Assembly: GCF_025149785.1 (NCBI RefSeq)
Contig: NZ_CP102277.1
Location: 930,001 to 994,000, forward strand
Source of the DNA: Coprococcus comes ATCC 27758
GTDB lineage: Bacteria > Bacillota > Clostridia > Lachnospirales > Lachnospiraceae
Direction: 5' to 3'
DNA: 64,000 nucleotides
Both the position numbers and the translations under genes were made by a program. Numbering within the stretch: position 1 is the first letter of the stretch; the number at the start of each line of letters is the position of its first letter. Of the stretch, positions 1 to 9,104 are shown in pieces. The notes beneath the pieces are model-generated. The model saw only the letters and a program-made list of their open reading frames with translations. It had not been told where the DNA came from and made no database searches.

Positions 1-2
1 AG

Positions 3-131
3 AGAAAATGTGATGGGGATAAAAGAAAATGTCATGCGAGAGATGAAATGCCGGAAGATTCCGATCCGTTTCAGGATGGAACCGTATTAAAAGAAGCATT
101 TGACAGACTGAATAAATATGTAGTAGGGTAG
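3..131 (+). CDS. C-terminal end of an unidentified protein (partial)
   Basis: An open frame enters from the left edge and stops with TAG at 129-131, seven bases before the XdhC-like gene. Its last residues read FDRLNKYVVG and its codons (aga, gat, gaa, gta, ccg) match neighbouring genes. A second frame is also open from base 1 to a TAA at 88-90, but uses rarer codons such as cga, agg and cgg. I do not recognise the protein. By position it is probably part of the same molybdenum cofactor operon. Confidence 0.35.
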   Translation, partial: RKCDGDKRKCHARDEMPEDSDPFQDGTVLKEAFDRLNKYVVG

Positions 132-138
132 ATGAGAT

Positions 139-1173
139 TTGATGGAAAATGTATTTGAGATATTAAAAGATTTACCAAAGCCGGGGGATTACGTTCTTTT
201 GACAGTGGCAAAAGGATCCGCAGCCGGAGAAAAAGCAATTTTGGCAGAGAAAAAAATAATCTGGGAAAGTAAAGAAAACGGTTTCTTTTCAGCACATTTT
301 TCAGAAGCAGGTGACTTGAAAAAATGCGGACTTTATGAAATCAGAGAGCAGCAGGTGTTTTGTGATATAATTGGAGGGCAGGAGCATCTGGTCATTTGTG
401 GCGGTGGTCACGTATCGGTGCCGGTGATCAAAATCGGGATTATGCTTGGATGGAAGGTCACGGTTCTTGAAGATCGTCCGCAGTTTGCCGATCATGCCAG
501 AAATGCGGGGGCAACGGAAGTGATCTGCCAGCCGTTTGAAGATGCCCTGGATCAGATCGAAGGAGACAAGGATACGTATTTTGTTGTACTGACCAGAGGT
601 CACAGATATGATCAGGTTTGTCTGGAGAAGATCGTTGGGAAGGAACATGCTTATATCGGAATGATCGGAAGCCGGAGAAGAAGTGCGATGGTAAAGCAGA
701 ATCTGATTGAAAAAGGATGCAGTCAGGAAGTAATCGGCGAGATAAAAAGTCCGATTGGTTTGAACATCGGTGCTGAGACACCGGAGGAGATCGGTGTGGC
801 GATCATGGCAGAGATTATCGAAGTAAAGAATCAGAACAAGAGAGTCTGCGGTTATCCGAAAGACTTGCTGGAAGCAATCTTGGATATCGTTCATCCGGGA
901 AAGAAGATGCTTGCAACGATCATTACAAGAAAGGGTTCTGCACCAAGGAATGTGGGATCCAAGATGCTGATCCTGGAAGACGGCAGCTGTGTTGGAACCA
1001 TCGGAGGCGGCTGTATGGAGGCAGAGGTTTTAAGAAAAGCGAGAGTCATGATGCATGAAAATAATACAGGACTAAAGACAGAATATGTGGATATGACCGG
1101 AGATGATGCGGAGGAAGAAGGCATGGTCTGCGGCGGTACGATCGAGGTGTTACTGGAACCACTCTGGAATTAA
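139..1173 (+). CDS. xdhC: XdhC/CoxI-family molybdenum hydroxylase accessory protein
   Basis: 344 residues. XdhC proteins mature the molybdenum cofactor (sulfuration or insertion) for xanthine dehydrogenase-type enzymes. The Rossmann part comes first: HLVICGGGHVSVPV at about residue 84 is a dinucleotide-binding motif, followed by MIGSRRR near residue 175. The conserved XdhC_CoxI segment lies at the C-terminus, with RKGSAPRNVGSKM and GTIGGGCMEAEV at about residues 265-300 and MVCGGTIEVLLEP at the end. This order is the reverse of the classical XdhC layout. moaA follows after six bases, so the genes are probably one transcript. The target hydroxylase is not in the window. Confidence 0.85.
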   Translation: MMENVFEILKDLPKPGDYVLLTVAKGSAAGEKAILAEKKIIWESKENGFFSAHFSEAGDLKKCGLYEIREQQVFCDIIGGQEHLVICGGGHVSVPVIKIGIMLGWKVTVLEDRPQFADHARNAGATEVICQPFEDALDQIEGDKDTYFVVLTRGHRYDQVCLEKIVGKEHAYIGMIGSRRRSAMVKQNLIEKGCSQEVIGEIKSPIGLNIGAETPEEIGVAIMAEIIEVKNQNKRVCGYPKDLLEAILDIVHPGKKMLATIITRKGSAPRNVGSKMLILEDGSCVGTIGGGCMEAEVLRKARVMMHENNTGLKTEYVDMTGDDAEEEGMVCGGTIEVLLEPLWN

Positions 1174-1179
1174 GAAAGG

Positions 1180-2166
1180 ATGGAAAAGGCTGTGAGAGAT
1201 TCTTATGGACGAACAATTGAATATATGAGAATTTCAATCACAGACCGCTGTAATCTGCGATGCAGGTACTGCATGCCGGATGGCGCAAAGTGGATTCCTA
1301 TGTCAGAAATCCTGACTTATGAGGAGATTGAACGAATCTGCAGGGAGGCTGTCCGGATCGGGATTACCAGGTTTAAGATTACCGGAGGGGAGCCTCTGGT
1401 CAGAAAAGGATGCGCAGATCTGATCCGGATGATCCGGCAGATTCCGGGCACAGAAGAAGTAACAATGACGACAAATGGGGTTCTTCTGGGTGAGAATCTG
1501 GAAGATCTTCTTGCAGCGGGGCTGGATGCGGTGAATATCAGTCTGGATACACTGATTCCGGAAAAATATCAGGAGATTACCGGGGCAGATGAACTGGAAA
1601 GAGTCAGAAAATCCATTTTCATGGCAGAAAAAAGCGAGATCCGGGTAAAAATCAACACGGTCCTGCAAAAAGGAGTCAATGATGAGGAATGGAAAAGTCT
1701 GGCAGAGTTGGCGAAAAAGAACAAGCTGGATGTCCGTTTTATTGAATTGATGCCGATTGGACAGGGAAGAGCAGAGAATGGCATTTCCGGTGCCTGGGTG
1801 CTTGGAAAACTGAAAGAAGCTTATGGGATAGAAGGAGAGTTTTATCCGTTAGAGGGACGATTTGGGAACGGACCTGCTGTGTATTATCAACTGCCTGGTT
1901 TTCAGGGGAAAATCGGTCTGATCAGTGCATTGCATGGAAAATTCTGTGACAGATGTAACCGGATCCGGATGACATCAACCGGAAAGTTAAAAGCGTGTCT
2001 GTGCTATGCAGATACTATCTCCGTTTTTGAGGCAGCAAGACACGGATCGGAAGAAGAAATCCGGAAATGTCTCGAACAGGCGATCCGTGGAAAACCGAAG
2101 ATGCATCATTTTGAGGAGCAGAATTTTATTACAGAACAGAAAAATATGTCACAGATCGGAGGATAA
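1180..2166 (+). CDS. moaA: GTP 3',8-cyclase MoaA
   Basis: Radical SAM enzyme for the first step of molybdopterin synthesis, GTP to 3',8-cyclo-GTP. 328 residues as given. The SAM cluster motif CNLRCRYC is at about residue 25, the second [4Fe-4S] cluster ligands are in CDRCNRIRM and CLC near residues 250-268, and the protein ends in the GG tail that MoaA needs for activity (MSQIGG). With ATG 1180 the GAAAGG ribosome site directly abuts the start. A GTG at 1192 would give MRDSYGRTIEYMRIS, closer to typical MoaA N-termini, and may be the true start. The gene sits between xdhC and the MOSC-MogA gene. Confidence 0.93.
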   Translation: MEKAVRDSYGRTIEYMRISITDRCNLRCRYCMPDGAKWIPMSEILTYEEIERICREAVRIGITRFKITGGEPLVRKGCADLIRMIRQIPGTEEVTMTTNGVLLGENLEDLLAAGLDAVNISLDTLIPEKYQEITGADELERVRKSIFMAEKSEIRVKINTVLQKGVNDEEWKSLAELAKKNKLDVRFIELMPIGQGRAENGISGAWVLGKLKEAYGIEGEFYPLEGRFGNGPAVYYQLPGFQGKIGLISALHGKFCDRCNRIRMTSTGKLKACLCYADTISVFEAARHGSEEEIRKCLEQAIRGKPKMHHFEEQNFITEQKNMSQIGG

Positions 2167-2174
2167 ACATAAAA

Positions 2175-3110
2175 ATGGGAAGACTGAAGGGAATCTGCAT
2201 CAGTGAAAAGAGAGGAACCGAAAAACATGAGGTTCGTGAAGCCATGGTCAAAATGGACTGGGGGATTGAAGGAGATGCGCACGGTGGAAAATGGCATCGT
2301 CAGATCAGTCTGCTTTCCGATGAAAAGATTCAGGAATTTCGTGCAAAAGGGGCAGAAGTCGCGTATGGTGCATTTGGTGAAAATCTGATCGTGGAGGGAT
2401 TTGATTTTCGCGCGCTTCCGGTTGGAACAAGATTTCATATCGGAGATGTGGTACTTGAGATGACACAGATTGGAAAAGAATGCCACAGTCATTGTCAGAT
2501 TTATAAGAGAATGGGTGACTGCATTATGCCAAGAGAGGGCGTTTTTGCAGAAGTCGTCACCGGAGGTCATATCAAGGTAGGAGATGAAGTTGTCATGGAA
2601 CAGGTGAAAAGTGACCGTCCATTTTCAGCGGCAGTTATTACTTTAAGTGATAAAGGCTCTGCCGGAGAACGAGAAGACAAAAGCGGACCCATGATTGTCG
2701 AAATGTTGAAAGATGCCGGATATGATATTAAAGAAACGATTTTATTACCGGATGAGCAGAAAAAACTGGAAAAAGAGCTGATCAGACTGGCTGATCAGAG
2801 ACAGCTTAATGTGATCTTCACCACCGGAGGAACAGGATTCTCCGAGCGGGACCGGACACCGGAGGCGACGGTAAATGTCTGTGACCGGATGGCAAACGGA
2901 ATAGCAGAGGCAATCCGGAATTATTCGATGACGATCACAAAGCGTGCTATGTTCAGCAGAGCTGTATCAGGTATCCGAAAAAAAACGCTGATCATCAATC
3001 TTCCGGGAAGTCCCAAAGCAGTACAGGAAGCACTGGAGTTTCTGCTTCCTGAACTTGGACATGGGCTTGGAATCCTCCGGGGAACAGAAGGCGAATGTGC
3101 CAGAAAATAA
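2175..3110 (+). CDS. MOSC domain - MogA/MoaB molybdopterin adenylyltransferase fusion
   Basis: 311 residues with two domains. Residues 1-145 form a MOSC domain ([26 protein letters not shown] with candidate sulfur-carrying cysteines, REGVFAEV). Residues 152-311 form a MogA/MoaB domain ([48 protein letters not shown]). MogA adenylates molybdopterin before molybdate insertion. MOSC domains are associated with sulfur transfer to the cofactor. Fusing them joins late cofactor steps in one chain. The gene lies between moaA and moaC, with GGAGGA 11 bases before the start. Confidence 0.9.
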   Translation: MGRLKGICISEKRGTEKHEVREAMVKMDWGIEGDAHGGKWHRQISLLSDEKIQEFRAKGAEVAYGAFGENLIVEGFDFRALPVGTRFHIGDVVLEMTQIGKECHSHCQIYKRMGDCIMPREGVFAEVVTGGHIKVGDEVVMEQVKSDRPFSAAVITLSDKGSAGEREDKSGPMIVEMLKDAGYDIKETILLPDEQKKLEKELIRLADQRQLNVIFTTGGTGFSERDRTPEATVNVCDRMANGIAEAIRNYSMTITKRAMFSRAVSGIRKKTLIINLPGSPKAVQEALEFLLPELGHGLGILRGTEGECARK

Positions 3111-3124
3111 AGAGGTTAAAAATC

Positions 3125-3598
3125 ATGAGTGGATTTACACATTTTAACGAAGATGGTAATGCAGTGATGGTAGATGTGGGGGAAAAGGCTGAGACAAAAA
3201 GAGAAGCACTTGCATCAGGGGTGATCCGCATGTCGGAAGAATGCTTTCAGAAAGTAAAGGAAGGCAGCATGAAAAAAGGAGATGTTCTTGGCGTAGCAAG
3301 AATTGCCGGGATTATGGGTGCAAAAAAGACAGCAGAACTGATTCCGCTGTGCCATCTGTTAAACCTTACCAAAGTCGAGATTGATTTTGAATATCTGGAA
3401 GAAGAGCATGGGCTCCGGGCAATCTGCCACACGGCATGTACTGGCAGGACCGGTGTGGAAATGGAAGCACTGACCGGGGTAAATACCGCTCTTCTTACAA
3501 TCTATGATATGTGCAAGGCGGTTGACCGGGGAATGGAGATCAGAGAAATCCATCTGCTTGAAAAGTCCGGTGGAAAAAGCGGGAAATGGGTACGTTAA
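3125..3598 (+). CDS. moaC: Cyclic pyranopterin monophosphate synthase MoaC
   Basis: 157 residues from ATG 3125 ([12 protein letters not shown]), chosen because AGAGG lies eight bases upstream and because homologues begin this way. A longer in-frame start at 3095 would overlap the preceding gene. MoaC converts 3',8-cyclo-GTP to cPMP, the step after MoaA. Family motifs seen are [23 protein letters not shown] and [20 protein letters not shown] with the active-site M-C-K region near residue 130. It is the last gene of the molybdenum block; moaD, moaE and moeA are not in the window. Confidence 0.94.
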   Translation: MSGFTHFNEDGNAVMVDVGEKAETKREALASGVIRMSEECFQKVKEGSMKKGDVLGVARIAGIMGAKKTAELIPLCHLLNLTKVEIDFEYLEEEHGLRAICHTACTGRTGVEMEALTGVNTALLTIYDMCKAVDRGMEIREIHLLEKSGGKSGKWVR

Positions 3599-3648
3599 AC
3601 GTATTTTAATTTCTGGTAAAAAAAGTAAATATCTTCAACGATTAACAG

Positions 3649-3677
3649 TTGAAAAAACACGGCTGATGGTCTATAAT
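3649..3677 (+). promoter_or_regulatory. Promoter of 6S RNA
   Basis: TTGAAA at 3649-3654, a 17-base spacer and a perfect TATAAT at 3672-3677. The expected start is about 3684, at the 5' end of the 6S-like RNA. This is the strongest housekeeping-type promoter I see in the window. Confidence 0.8.
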
Positions 3678-3683
3678 AGGCTT

Positions 3684-3868
3684 TAGAAAACCTGGAATGT
3701 TCGAGACTTCCGTATTTTTGAACCTACAATACTTTAAACGGGATTCTTATATCTCTGTAATATGTCAGGCCCTCATTGCGCAGGGGAAGGCAGAAAAGCA
3801 GATGCGGTCGCCCACCTAGCGGAGTGCTAGGAGTCAAAAAACGGAAAACGGCATTTCGGGGGACTACA
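3684..3868 (+). ncRNA. ssrS: 6S RNA (RNA polymerase regulator)
   Basis: About 185 non-coding bases form one long interrupted hairpin, the shape of 6S RNA, which mimics an open promoter and binds sigma-A RNA polymerase. The closing stem pairs GGAATGTTCG (3694-3703) with CGGCATTTCGGG, the same terminal signature as E. coli 6S (GATGTTCG ... CGGCATCTCGG). An inner arm pairs CCGTATTTTTGAAC (3710-3723) with GTCAAAAAACGG (3833-3844). Smaller hairpins (GGCCCT/AGGGG, CCTAGC/GCTAGG) lie in the apical part. It has its own promoter and an intrinsic terminator at 3880. A covariance-model search would confirm it. Confidence 0.85.
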
Positions 3869-3879
3869 AAAGATAAAGG

Positions 3880-3906
3880 ACAGTTGCGAGAGCAACTGTT
3901 TTTTTG
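3880..3906 (+). terminator. Intrinsic terminator of 6S RNA
   Basis: ACAGTTGC, loop GAGA, GCAACTGT, then a run of T. A perfect eight-pair stem directly after the 6S RNA. Confidence 0.85.
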
Positions 3907-3981
3907 GGTTTTCAAAGAAGTGAAAATGTGATAAACTATTTTGAAAAATGAAACTGCCGATAAGATAAATGGAGTTATTAT

Positions 3982-4815
3982 ATGATGAAAACGATAAACA
4001 AGATTCGGGAAATTACAGGGCAGGTGTCACAAAAGCATGTGGGAGCATACGCGGCTCAGTCTGCTTATTTTTTTGTGCTGAGTATGATCCCGATTATTTT
4101 GCTGCTTCTTGCAATCATACAATATACTCCGGTGACAAAAGCAGATGTTATGACTGCAGTGGTAAATTTGTTTCCGGAGACAAGTATGCAGGATTTTATG
4201 GTTGGCATTGTAAATGAAGTATATAACCAGTCGAAGACGGTCATTCCAATCACTGCAATCGTAGCACTGTGGTCAGCAGGCAAAGGAGTACTTGCAGTTA
4301 GTACCGGACTGAACTGTGCATATGAGCTTCGTGAAACACGAAATTATGTATTTTTAAGAATCCGGGCATCCATCTATACGATCCTGTTCATTGCAGCGAT
4401 CGTGATGGCTCTGGTACTTTCTGTGTTTGGTAACAATATCAGTATTTTTATATATCACAAGATTCCGTTTCTTGCGGAGACGACGGATATGATCATGCGT
4501 TTGAGAACGGTGATTTCATTTGTTGCTATGACTGGAATTTCACTTCTGGTATATCACTTTTTGCCGAACCGGAAGCTTCCGTTCAGGGATCTGATTCTGG
4601 GATCTATTTTCTGCTCTCTGGGATGGCTGGTGATCTCGTTTGTTTTTTCAATGTATCTGACAATCTTCAAAGGATTTTCCGGTCTGTACGGAAGTATGAC
4701 GGCGATCATTCTTGTGATGCTGTGGCTGTATTTCTGTATGTATGTGATGCTGCTGGGAGGGCTTATTAACTGTATCTGGGTAGATGCAAAGCGGGATATC
4801 CTGGAAAAGGATTAG
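3982..4815 (+). CDS. YihY/virulence factor BrkB family membrane protein
   Basis: 277 residues, polytopic inner-membrane protein of the YihY/BrkB family (once misnamed RNase BN), whose function is not settled. The conserved opening GAYAAQSAYFFVLSMIP is at residues 21-37, followed by ALWSAGKGVLAVSTGLNCAYE at about 92-112. About six hydrophobic helices follow, with GSMTAIILVMLWLYFCMYVMLLGG near the end. ATG 3982 has GGAG seven bases upstream. It appears monocistronic, lying between the 6S RNA and the pheST leader. Confidence 0.88.
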   Translation: MMKTINKIREITGQVSQKHVGAYAAQSAYFFVLSMIPIILLLLAIIQYTPVTKADVMTAVVNLFPETSMQDFMVGIVNEVYNQSKTVIPITAIVALWSAGKGVLAVSTGLNCAYELRETRNYVFLRIRASIYTILFIAAIVMALVLSVFGNNISIFIYHKIPFLAETTDMIMRLRTVISFVAMTGISLLVYHFLPNRKLPFRDLILGSIFCSLGWLVISFVFSMYLTIFKGFSGLYGSMTAIILVMLWLYFCMYVMLLGGLINCIWVDAKRDILEKD

Positions 4816-4891
4816 TTCTGCAAAAAGCAGCATCCAGGTTCCGGAATATGATTTTGCGTAGATAAACGGTGAATCTATCAGATAAAACCGC

Positions 4892-4919
4892 TTGACATAA
4901 AAAAATCATATGTTACAAT
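4892..4919 (+). promoter_or_regulatory. Promoter of the pheST T-box leader
   Basis: TTGACA at 4892-4897, a 16-base spacer and TACAAT at 4914-4919. A start near 4926 places the T-box at the 5' end of the transcript. Confidence 0.8.
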
Positions 4920-4925
4920 AATTAA

Positions 4926-5177
4926 GTATATGACATATCATAAAAGCAATGACCGTGTAAGTAGTGAACTGTTTTCCGACAGAGAAGGAGAATCCCCGGC
5001 TGTAAGTTCTCCCCGGTTCAGGCAGGAAACGAATTTCCCACGTGAGCTGCGTTTTTGAAAATAAAGTAGAAAACGACGTCCCTGCACGTTACGCAGTCCG
5101 AGTGCCTGTTATTCAAATAGCAGGAAACAGGGTGGTACCGCGATTTATCTCGTCCCTTTTTAGGGGCGATTTTTTTT
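4926..5177 (+). promoter_or_regulatory. T-box riboswitch, probably tRNA(Phe)-responsive
   Basis: Leader RNA that reads uncharged tRNA. The T-box sequence GGGTGGTACCGCG is at 5130-5142, followed by the terminator hairpin CGTCCC/GGGGCG (5151-5168) and a T run. Stem I lies at about 4940-5060, with GTAAGTAGTGAA resembling the AGTA region on its 5' side. A TTC codon at 5035-5037 on the 3' side fits a phenylalanine specifier. When tRNA(Phe) is uncharged it should stabilise the antiterminator and allow pheS and pheT transcription. The terminator is about 200 bases from pheS, farther than usual. Confidence 0.92.
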
Positions 5178-5331
5178 ATATATTAGGAAAGTGTTCTTTC
5201 CTAATATATAAAAACGCTCCGCGAGGATGTGCACTGCGGCGTATAAGGAAGATGTCACAAGCGATCGCCGCAGGTGCCAGAATGTGCCAAAGCACATTCT
5301 TTTTTCTTCCACAGGAAATTTTATTTCCTGT
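5177..5331 (+). repeat. Intergenic element with three hairpins between T-box and pheS
   Basis: Three perfect inverted repeats follow the T-box terminator: a 15-pair stem with arms 5177-5191 and 5196-5210; a 9-pair stem AGAATGTGC/GCACATTCT (5279-5300) followed by T5, which itself looks like an intrinsic terminator; and an 8-pair stem ACAGGAAA/TTTCCTGT (5311-5331). Between the first two lies GAGGATGTGCACT (5223-5235), similar to GGAGATGCGCACT downstream of the long hairpin at 56114-56158. This suggests an inserted dispersed element rather than part of the T-box. Confidence 0.6.
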
Positions 5332-5376
5332 TATAGTCGCAAATGAATAGCCAAAACAAGTTTTAAGGAGGATATC

Positions 5377-6396
5377 ATGAAAGAAAGACTTGAGAGCATC
5401 AAACAGGAAGCCATTAAGCAGATCCAGGCTTCTGATGTACCGGAGAAATTAAATGATGTACGTGTCAAATTCCTTGGTAAAAAAGGAGAACTGACAGCCG
5501 TATTAAAAGGAATGAAAGATGTAGCTCCGGAAGAACGTCCGAAGGTAGGACAGCTTGTGAATGAGACAAGAGCTGCTATCGAAGAACTTCTTGATGAGAC
5601 AAAGAAGAAAATGGATGCTGCAATCCGTGAAGAAAAATTAAAACAGGAAGTTATTGACGTAACACTTCCTTCCAAGAAAAATACAGTAGGCCATCGTCAT
5701 CCGAATACGATCGCTCTGGAAGAAGTAGAACGTATCTTCATCGGTATGGGATATGAAGTTGTGGAAGGACCGGAAGTAGAATATGACCTTTACAACTTTG
5801 AAAAACTGAATATTCCTGCAGATCATCCGGCAAAAGATGAACAGGATACATTCTATATCAACAAAGACATCGTGCTTCGTACCCAGACATCACCGGTTCA
5901 GGCACGTGTGATGGAACAGGGCAAGCTCCCGATCCGTATGATCGCACCGGGACGAGTATTCCGTTCTGACGAAGTGGATGCAACCCATTCACCATCCTTC
6001 CATCAGATCGAAGGGCTGGTAATCGATAAAAATATTTCCTTTGCTGACTTAAAGGGAACTCTGGAAGTATTTGCAAAAGAACTTTTCGGACCGGATACCA
6101 AGACAAAATTCCGTCCGCATCATTTCCCATTCACAGAGCCAAGTGCAGAAGTAGACGTATCATGCTTCAAGTGCGGCGGAAAAGGCTGTCGTTTCTGTAA
6201 AGGATCAGGATGGATTGAAATCCTCGGCTGTGGTATGGTTCACCCACACGTACTCGAAATGTGCGGAATCGATCCGGAAGAATACACTGGATTTGCATTC
6301 GGAGTAGGACTTGAAAGGATCGCCCTTCTCAAATACGAGATCGACGACATGCGCCTCCTCTACGAGAACGATATCAGATTCTTAAAGCAATTCTAG
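5377..6396 (+). CDS. pheS: Phenylalanyl-tRNA synthetase alpha subunit
   Basis: 339 residues, the catalytic subunit of the alpha2-beta2 PheRS that charges tRNA(Phe). An N-terminal coiled coil (1-90) is followed by the class II core: motif 2 [20 protein letters not shown] at about residues 195-214 and motif 3 [16 protein letters not shown] near 306-321. [14 protein letters not shown] at about 263-276 resembles a zinc-ribbon-like insert found in many PheS. AAGGAGG lies five bases before ATG 5377. Expression should be governed by the upstream T-box; pheT follows after a duplicated spacer. Confidence 0.97.
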   Translation: MKERLESIKQEAIKQIQASDVPEKLNDVRVKFLGKKGELTAVLKGMKDVAPEERPKVGQLVNETRAAIEELLDETKKKMDAAIREEKLKQEVIDVTLPSKKNTVGHRHPNTIALEEVERIFIGMGYEVVEGPEVEYDLYNFEKLNIPADHPAKDEQDTFYINKDIVLRTQTSPVQARVMEQGKLPIRMIAPGRVFRSDEVDATHSPSFHQIEGLVIDKNISFADLKGTLEVFAKELFGPDTKTKFRPHHFPFTEPSAEVDVSCFKCGGKGCRFCKGSGWIEILGCGMVHPHVLEMCGIDPEEYTGFAFGVGLERIALLKYEIDDMRLLYENDIRFLKQF

Positions 6397-6409
6397 TGAG
6401 CACACAATG

Positions 6410-6629
6410 AAAGGAAGCACGAGCGAAGCGAGTATTTACTTTCATGTGCGAACGGTACGACAAAATCAAAGAGCAGCGCGGAGAGCTGCGGCAGCATCGA
6501 AAGATGCTGGATTTTGGAGTCAGAATAAAAAGGAAGCACGAGCGAAGCGAGTATTTACTTTCATGTGCGAACGGTATGACAAAATCAAAGAGCAGCGCGG
6601 AGAGCTGCTGGATTTTGGAGTCTGAATAA
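6410..6629 (+). repeat. Tandem duplication of a structured spacer between pheS and pheT
   Basis: Two nearly identical direct copies, 6410-6528 (119 bases) and 6529-6629 (101 bases), fill the pheS-pheT gap. Copy 1 has 18 extra bases that create the hairpin CAGCATC-GAAA-GATGCTG. Both copies can form an outer stem CAAAATC/GATTTTG enclosing GCAGC/GCTGC. They begin with AAAGGAAGCACGAGCGAAG. Short open frames run through them, but the repeat is read in different frames in the two copies, so I treat it as non-coding. Confidence 0.85.
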
Positions 6630-6664
6630 GGGAAATTTATAAACAAATCAGAAGGAGATATAAA

Positions 6665-9085
6665 ATGGATACTTCATTATCATGGATTAAAGCGTATGTT
6701 CCGGAACTTGACGTAACAGCGCAGGAATATACAGATGCAATGACTCTTTCCGGAACAAAGGTAGAAGGTTTTACAAAGCTGGATGCTGATCTGGATAAGA
6801 TCGTAGTAGGACAGATTGAGAAAATTGAGAAACATCCGGACGCAGATAAACTGATCATCTGTCAGGTAAATGTAGGAACAGAGATCGTACAGATTGTTAC
6901 AGGTGCTCCGAACGTAAAAGAAGGAGACAAGGTACCGGTTGTTCTGGATGGCGGACGCGTTGCGGGCGGACATGAGCCTGGACAGAGAGTAGAAGGCGGA
7001 ATCAAGATCAAAAAAGGAAAACTCCGTGGAGTCGACAGCTACGGAATGATGTGTTCCATCGAAGAACTTGGTTCAGACAGAAATATGTACCCGGAAGCAC
7101 CGGAATATGGAATCTACATTTTTGATGATGACGCAGTTGTCGGAGAAAGTGCAGTAAAGGCACTCGGACTGGATGATGTCGTATTTGAATACGAGATCAC
7201 CTCCAACCGTGTAGACTGCTTCAGCGTGATTGGTATCGCAAGAGAAGTTGCAGCTACATTCCGCAAAGAATTCAAGCCACCGGTTGTAACATCAACCGGA
7301 AATGATGAAGATGTCAATGATTACATCAAAGTAAAAGTAGAAAATACAGACCTTTGCCCACGTTACTGTGCAAGAGTCGTAAAAAATATCAAGATCGGAC
7401 CTTCACCAAAATGGATGCAGAGAAGACTTTCTTCCGTAGGAATCCGTCCGATCAACAACCTTGTTGATATCACAAACTATGTAATGGAAGAATACGGACA
7501 GCCAATGCATGCTTATGATCTGGATACCATCGCAGGTCATCAGATCATCGTCCGCAATGCCCATAAAGGAGAAAAATTCGTAACACTGGATGGTCAGGAA
7601 AGAGAAATGGATGATTCTGTTCTGATGATCTGTGATGGCGAAAAAGCGGTAGGTATTGCCGGAATCATGGGTGGCGAAAATTCCATGATCACTGACAATG
7701 TACAGACCATGTTATTTGAAGCTGCATGTTTCGATGGAACCAACATCCGTAAATCCAGTAAGAAAGTCGGACTTCGTACTGATGCATCCGGTAAATTTGA
7801 AAAGGGACTGGATCCGAATAATGCAGAGGATGCAATCAACCGTGCCTGCCAGCTGATCGAAGAAATGGGAGCCGGTGAAGTTGTCGGAGGAATGGTTGAT
7901 GTATACAGCAAGAAAAAAGAACCTGTACGTGTACCATTTGATGCCGACAAGATCAATGCACTTCTCGGAACAAACATCCCGGAAGAAGATATGATCAAAT
8001 ATTTTGAAAAGATCGACCTGGAATATGATGCAGAAGCAAAAGAAGTGATCGCACCAACCTTCCGTCATGACTTATTCCGTATCGCCGATCTTGCGGAAGA
8101 AGTAGCAAGATTCTACGGATATGATAATATCCCGACTACACTGCCTACAGGTGAAGCTACAACTGGTAAGCTTTCTTTCAAGCTTCGTGTGGAAGAAGTA
8201 GCAAGAAATATTGCAGAATTCTGTGGATTCAGCCAGGGAATGACTTATTCATTTGAAAGCCCGAAGGTATTTGACAAGCTCCTCCTCGACAAGGATGATC
8301 CGATGCGTCAGGCAATCCAGATCATGAACCCGCTTGGAGAAGATTACAGTGTCATGCGTACAACATCTCTGAATGGTATGCTGACATCTCTTGCAACAAA
8401 CTACAACAGAAGAAATAAAAATGTCCGTCTGTACGAGCTTGGAAATATTTATCTTCCAAAGGCACTTCCACTGACAGAACTGCCGGACGAAAGAATGCAG
8501 TTTACACTTGGAATGTACGGAGATGGAGACTTCTTCAGTATGAAAGGTGTTGTAGAAGAGTTCTTTGAAAAAGTCGGACTTCATAAGAAAGAAACCTATG
8601 ATCCAAATGCAGGAAAGAACTTCCTTCATCCGGGACGTCAGGCAAACATCGTTTACGATGGAAAGGTTGTCGGATACATGGGTGAGGTTCATCCGGAAGT
8701 TGCTGATATCTATGGAATCGGTGAAAGAGCATACGTTGCTGTCATTGATATGCCACAGATCACAGAGCTTGCAACATTTGAAAGAAAATACGAAGGAATT
8801 GCAAAATACCCGGCAGTCAGCCGTGATATCAGTATGGTAATGCCAAAATCCATCCTGGTAGGACAGGTTGAAGAAGTGATTGAGAACAAGGGTGGCGCTT
8901 ATCTGGAAAGCTATAAGCTGTTCGATATCTATGAAGGCGCTCAGATCAAGGCAGGCTTCAAGTCTGTTGCTTACTCTATCACATTCCGTGCAAAAGATAA
9001 GACTCTGGAAGAAGCTGACATTTCAGCTGCTATGAACCGTATCTTAAAGGCACTGGAGGAAATGGGTATCGAGCTTCGTAAGTAG
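6665..9085 (+). CDS. pheT: Phenylalanyl-tRNA synthetase beta subunit
   Basis: 806 residues, usual length for bacterial PheT. Domains in order: tRNA-binding OB fold (about 40-155; [13 protein letters not shown]), B3/4 editing domain that removes mischarged tyrosine (about 210-395), B5 domain (about 410-480), catalytic-like core, and C-terminal anticodon-binding FDX-ACB domain (about 715-806; [13 protein letters not shown]). AGAAGGAG lies seven bases before the start. It is co-transcribed with pheS unless the structured spacer attenuates it. Confidence 0.97.
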   Translation: MDTSLSWIKAYVPELDVTAQEYTDAMTLSGTKVEGFTKLDADLDKIVVGQIEKIEKHPDADKLIICQVNVGTEIVQIVTGAPNVKEGDKVPVVLDGGRVAGGHEPGQRVEGGIKIKKGKLRGVDSYGMMCSIEELGSDRNMYPEAPEYGIYIFDDDAVVGESAVKALGLDDVVFEYEITSNRVDCFSVIGIAREVAATFRKEFKPPVVTSTGNDEDVNDYIKVKVENTDLCPRYCARVVKNIKIGPSPKWMQRRLSSVGIRPINNLVDITNYVMEEYGQPMHAYDLDTIAGHQIIVRNAHKGEKFVTLDGQEREMDDSVLMICDGEKAVGIAGIMGGENSMITDNVQTMLFEAACFDGTNIRKSSKKVGLRTDASGKFEKGLDPNNAEDAINRACQLIEEMGAGEVVGGMVDVYSKKKEPVRVPFDADKINALLGTNIPEEDMIKYFEKIDLEYDAEAKEVIAPTFRHDLFRIADLAEEVARFYGYDNIPTTLPTGEATTGKLSFKLRVEEVARNIAEFCGFSQGMTYSFESPKVFDKLLLDKDDPMRQAIQIMNPLGEDYSVMRTTSLNGMLTSLATNYNRRNKNVRLYELGNIYLPKALPLTELPDERMQFTLGMYGDGDFFSMKGVVEEFFEKVGLHKKETYDPNAGKNFLHPGRQANIVYDGKVVGYMGEVHPEVADIYGIGERAYVAVIDMPQITELATFERKYEGIAKYPAVSRDISMVMPKSILVGQVEEVIENKGGAYLESYKLFDIYEGAQIKAGFKSVAYSITFRAKDKTLEEADISAAMNRILKALEEMGIELRK

Positions 9086-9104
9086 GCGAAAAGAGGTCAA
9101 AAGA

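Noticed and set aside
3684-3868. Possible riboswitch for the downstream YihY gene
   Set aside because: The region has its own terminator before YihY and the terminal stem signature of 6S RNA.
3724-3915. Minus-strand 63-codon frame across 3724-3915
   Set aside because: It is the complement of the 6S RNA, whose promoter, stem and terminator explain the conserved features.
5042-5350. 102-codon frame across the T-box
   Set aside because: It lies inside the leader RNA and its hairpins; translation of the T-box sequence has no meaning.
6407-6625. Open frames of about 60-90 codons on both strands across the pheS-pheT spacer
   Set aside because: They arise from a duplicated non-coding unit; the two copies are read in different frames and no protein-like conservation or proper ribosome site is visible.
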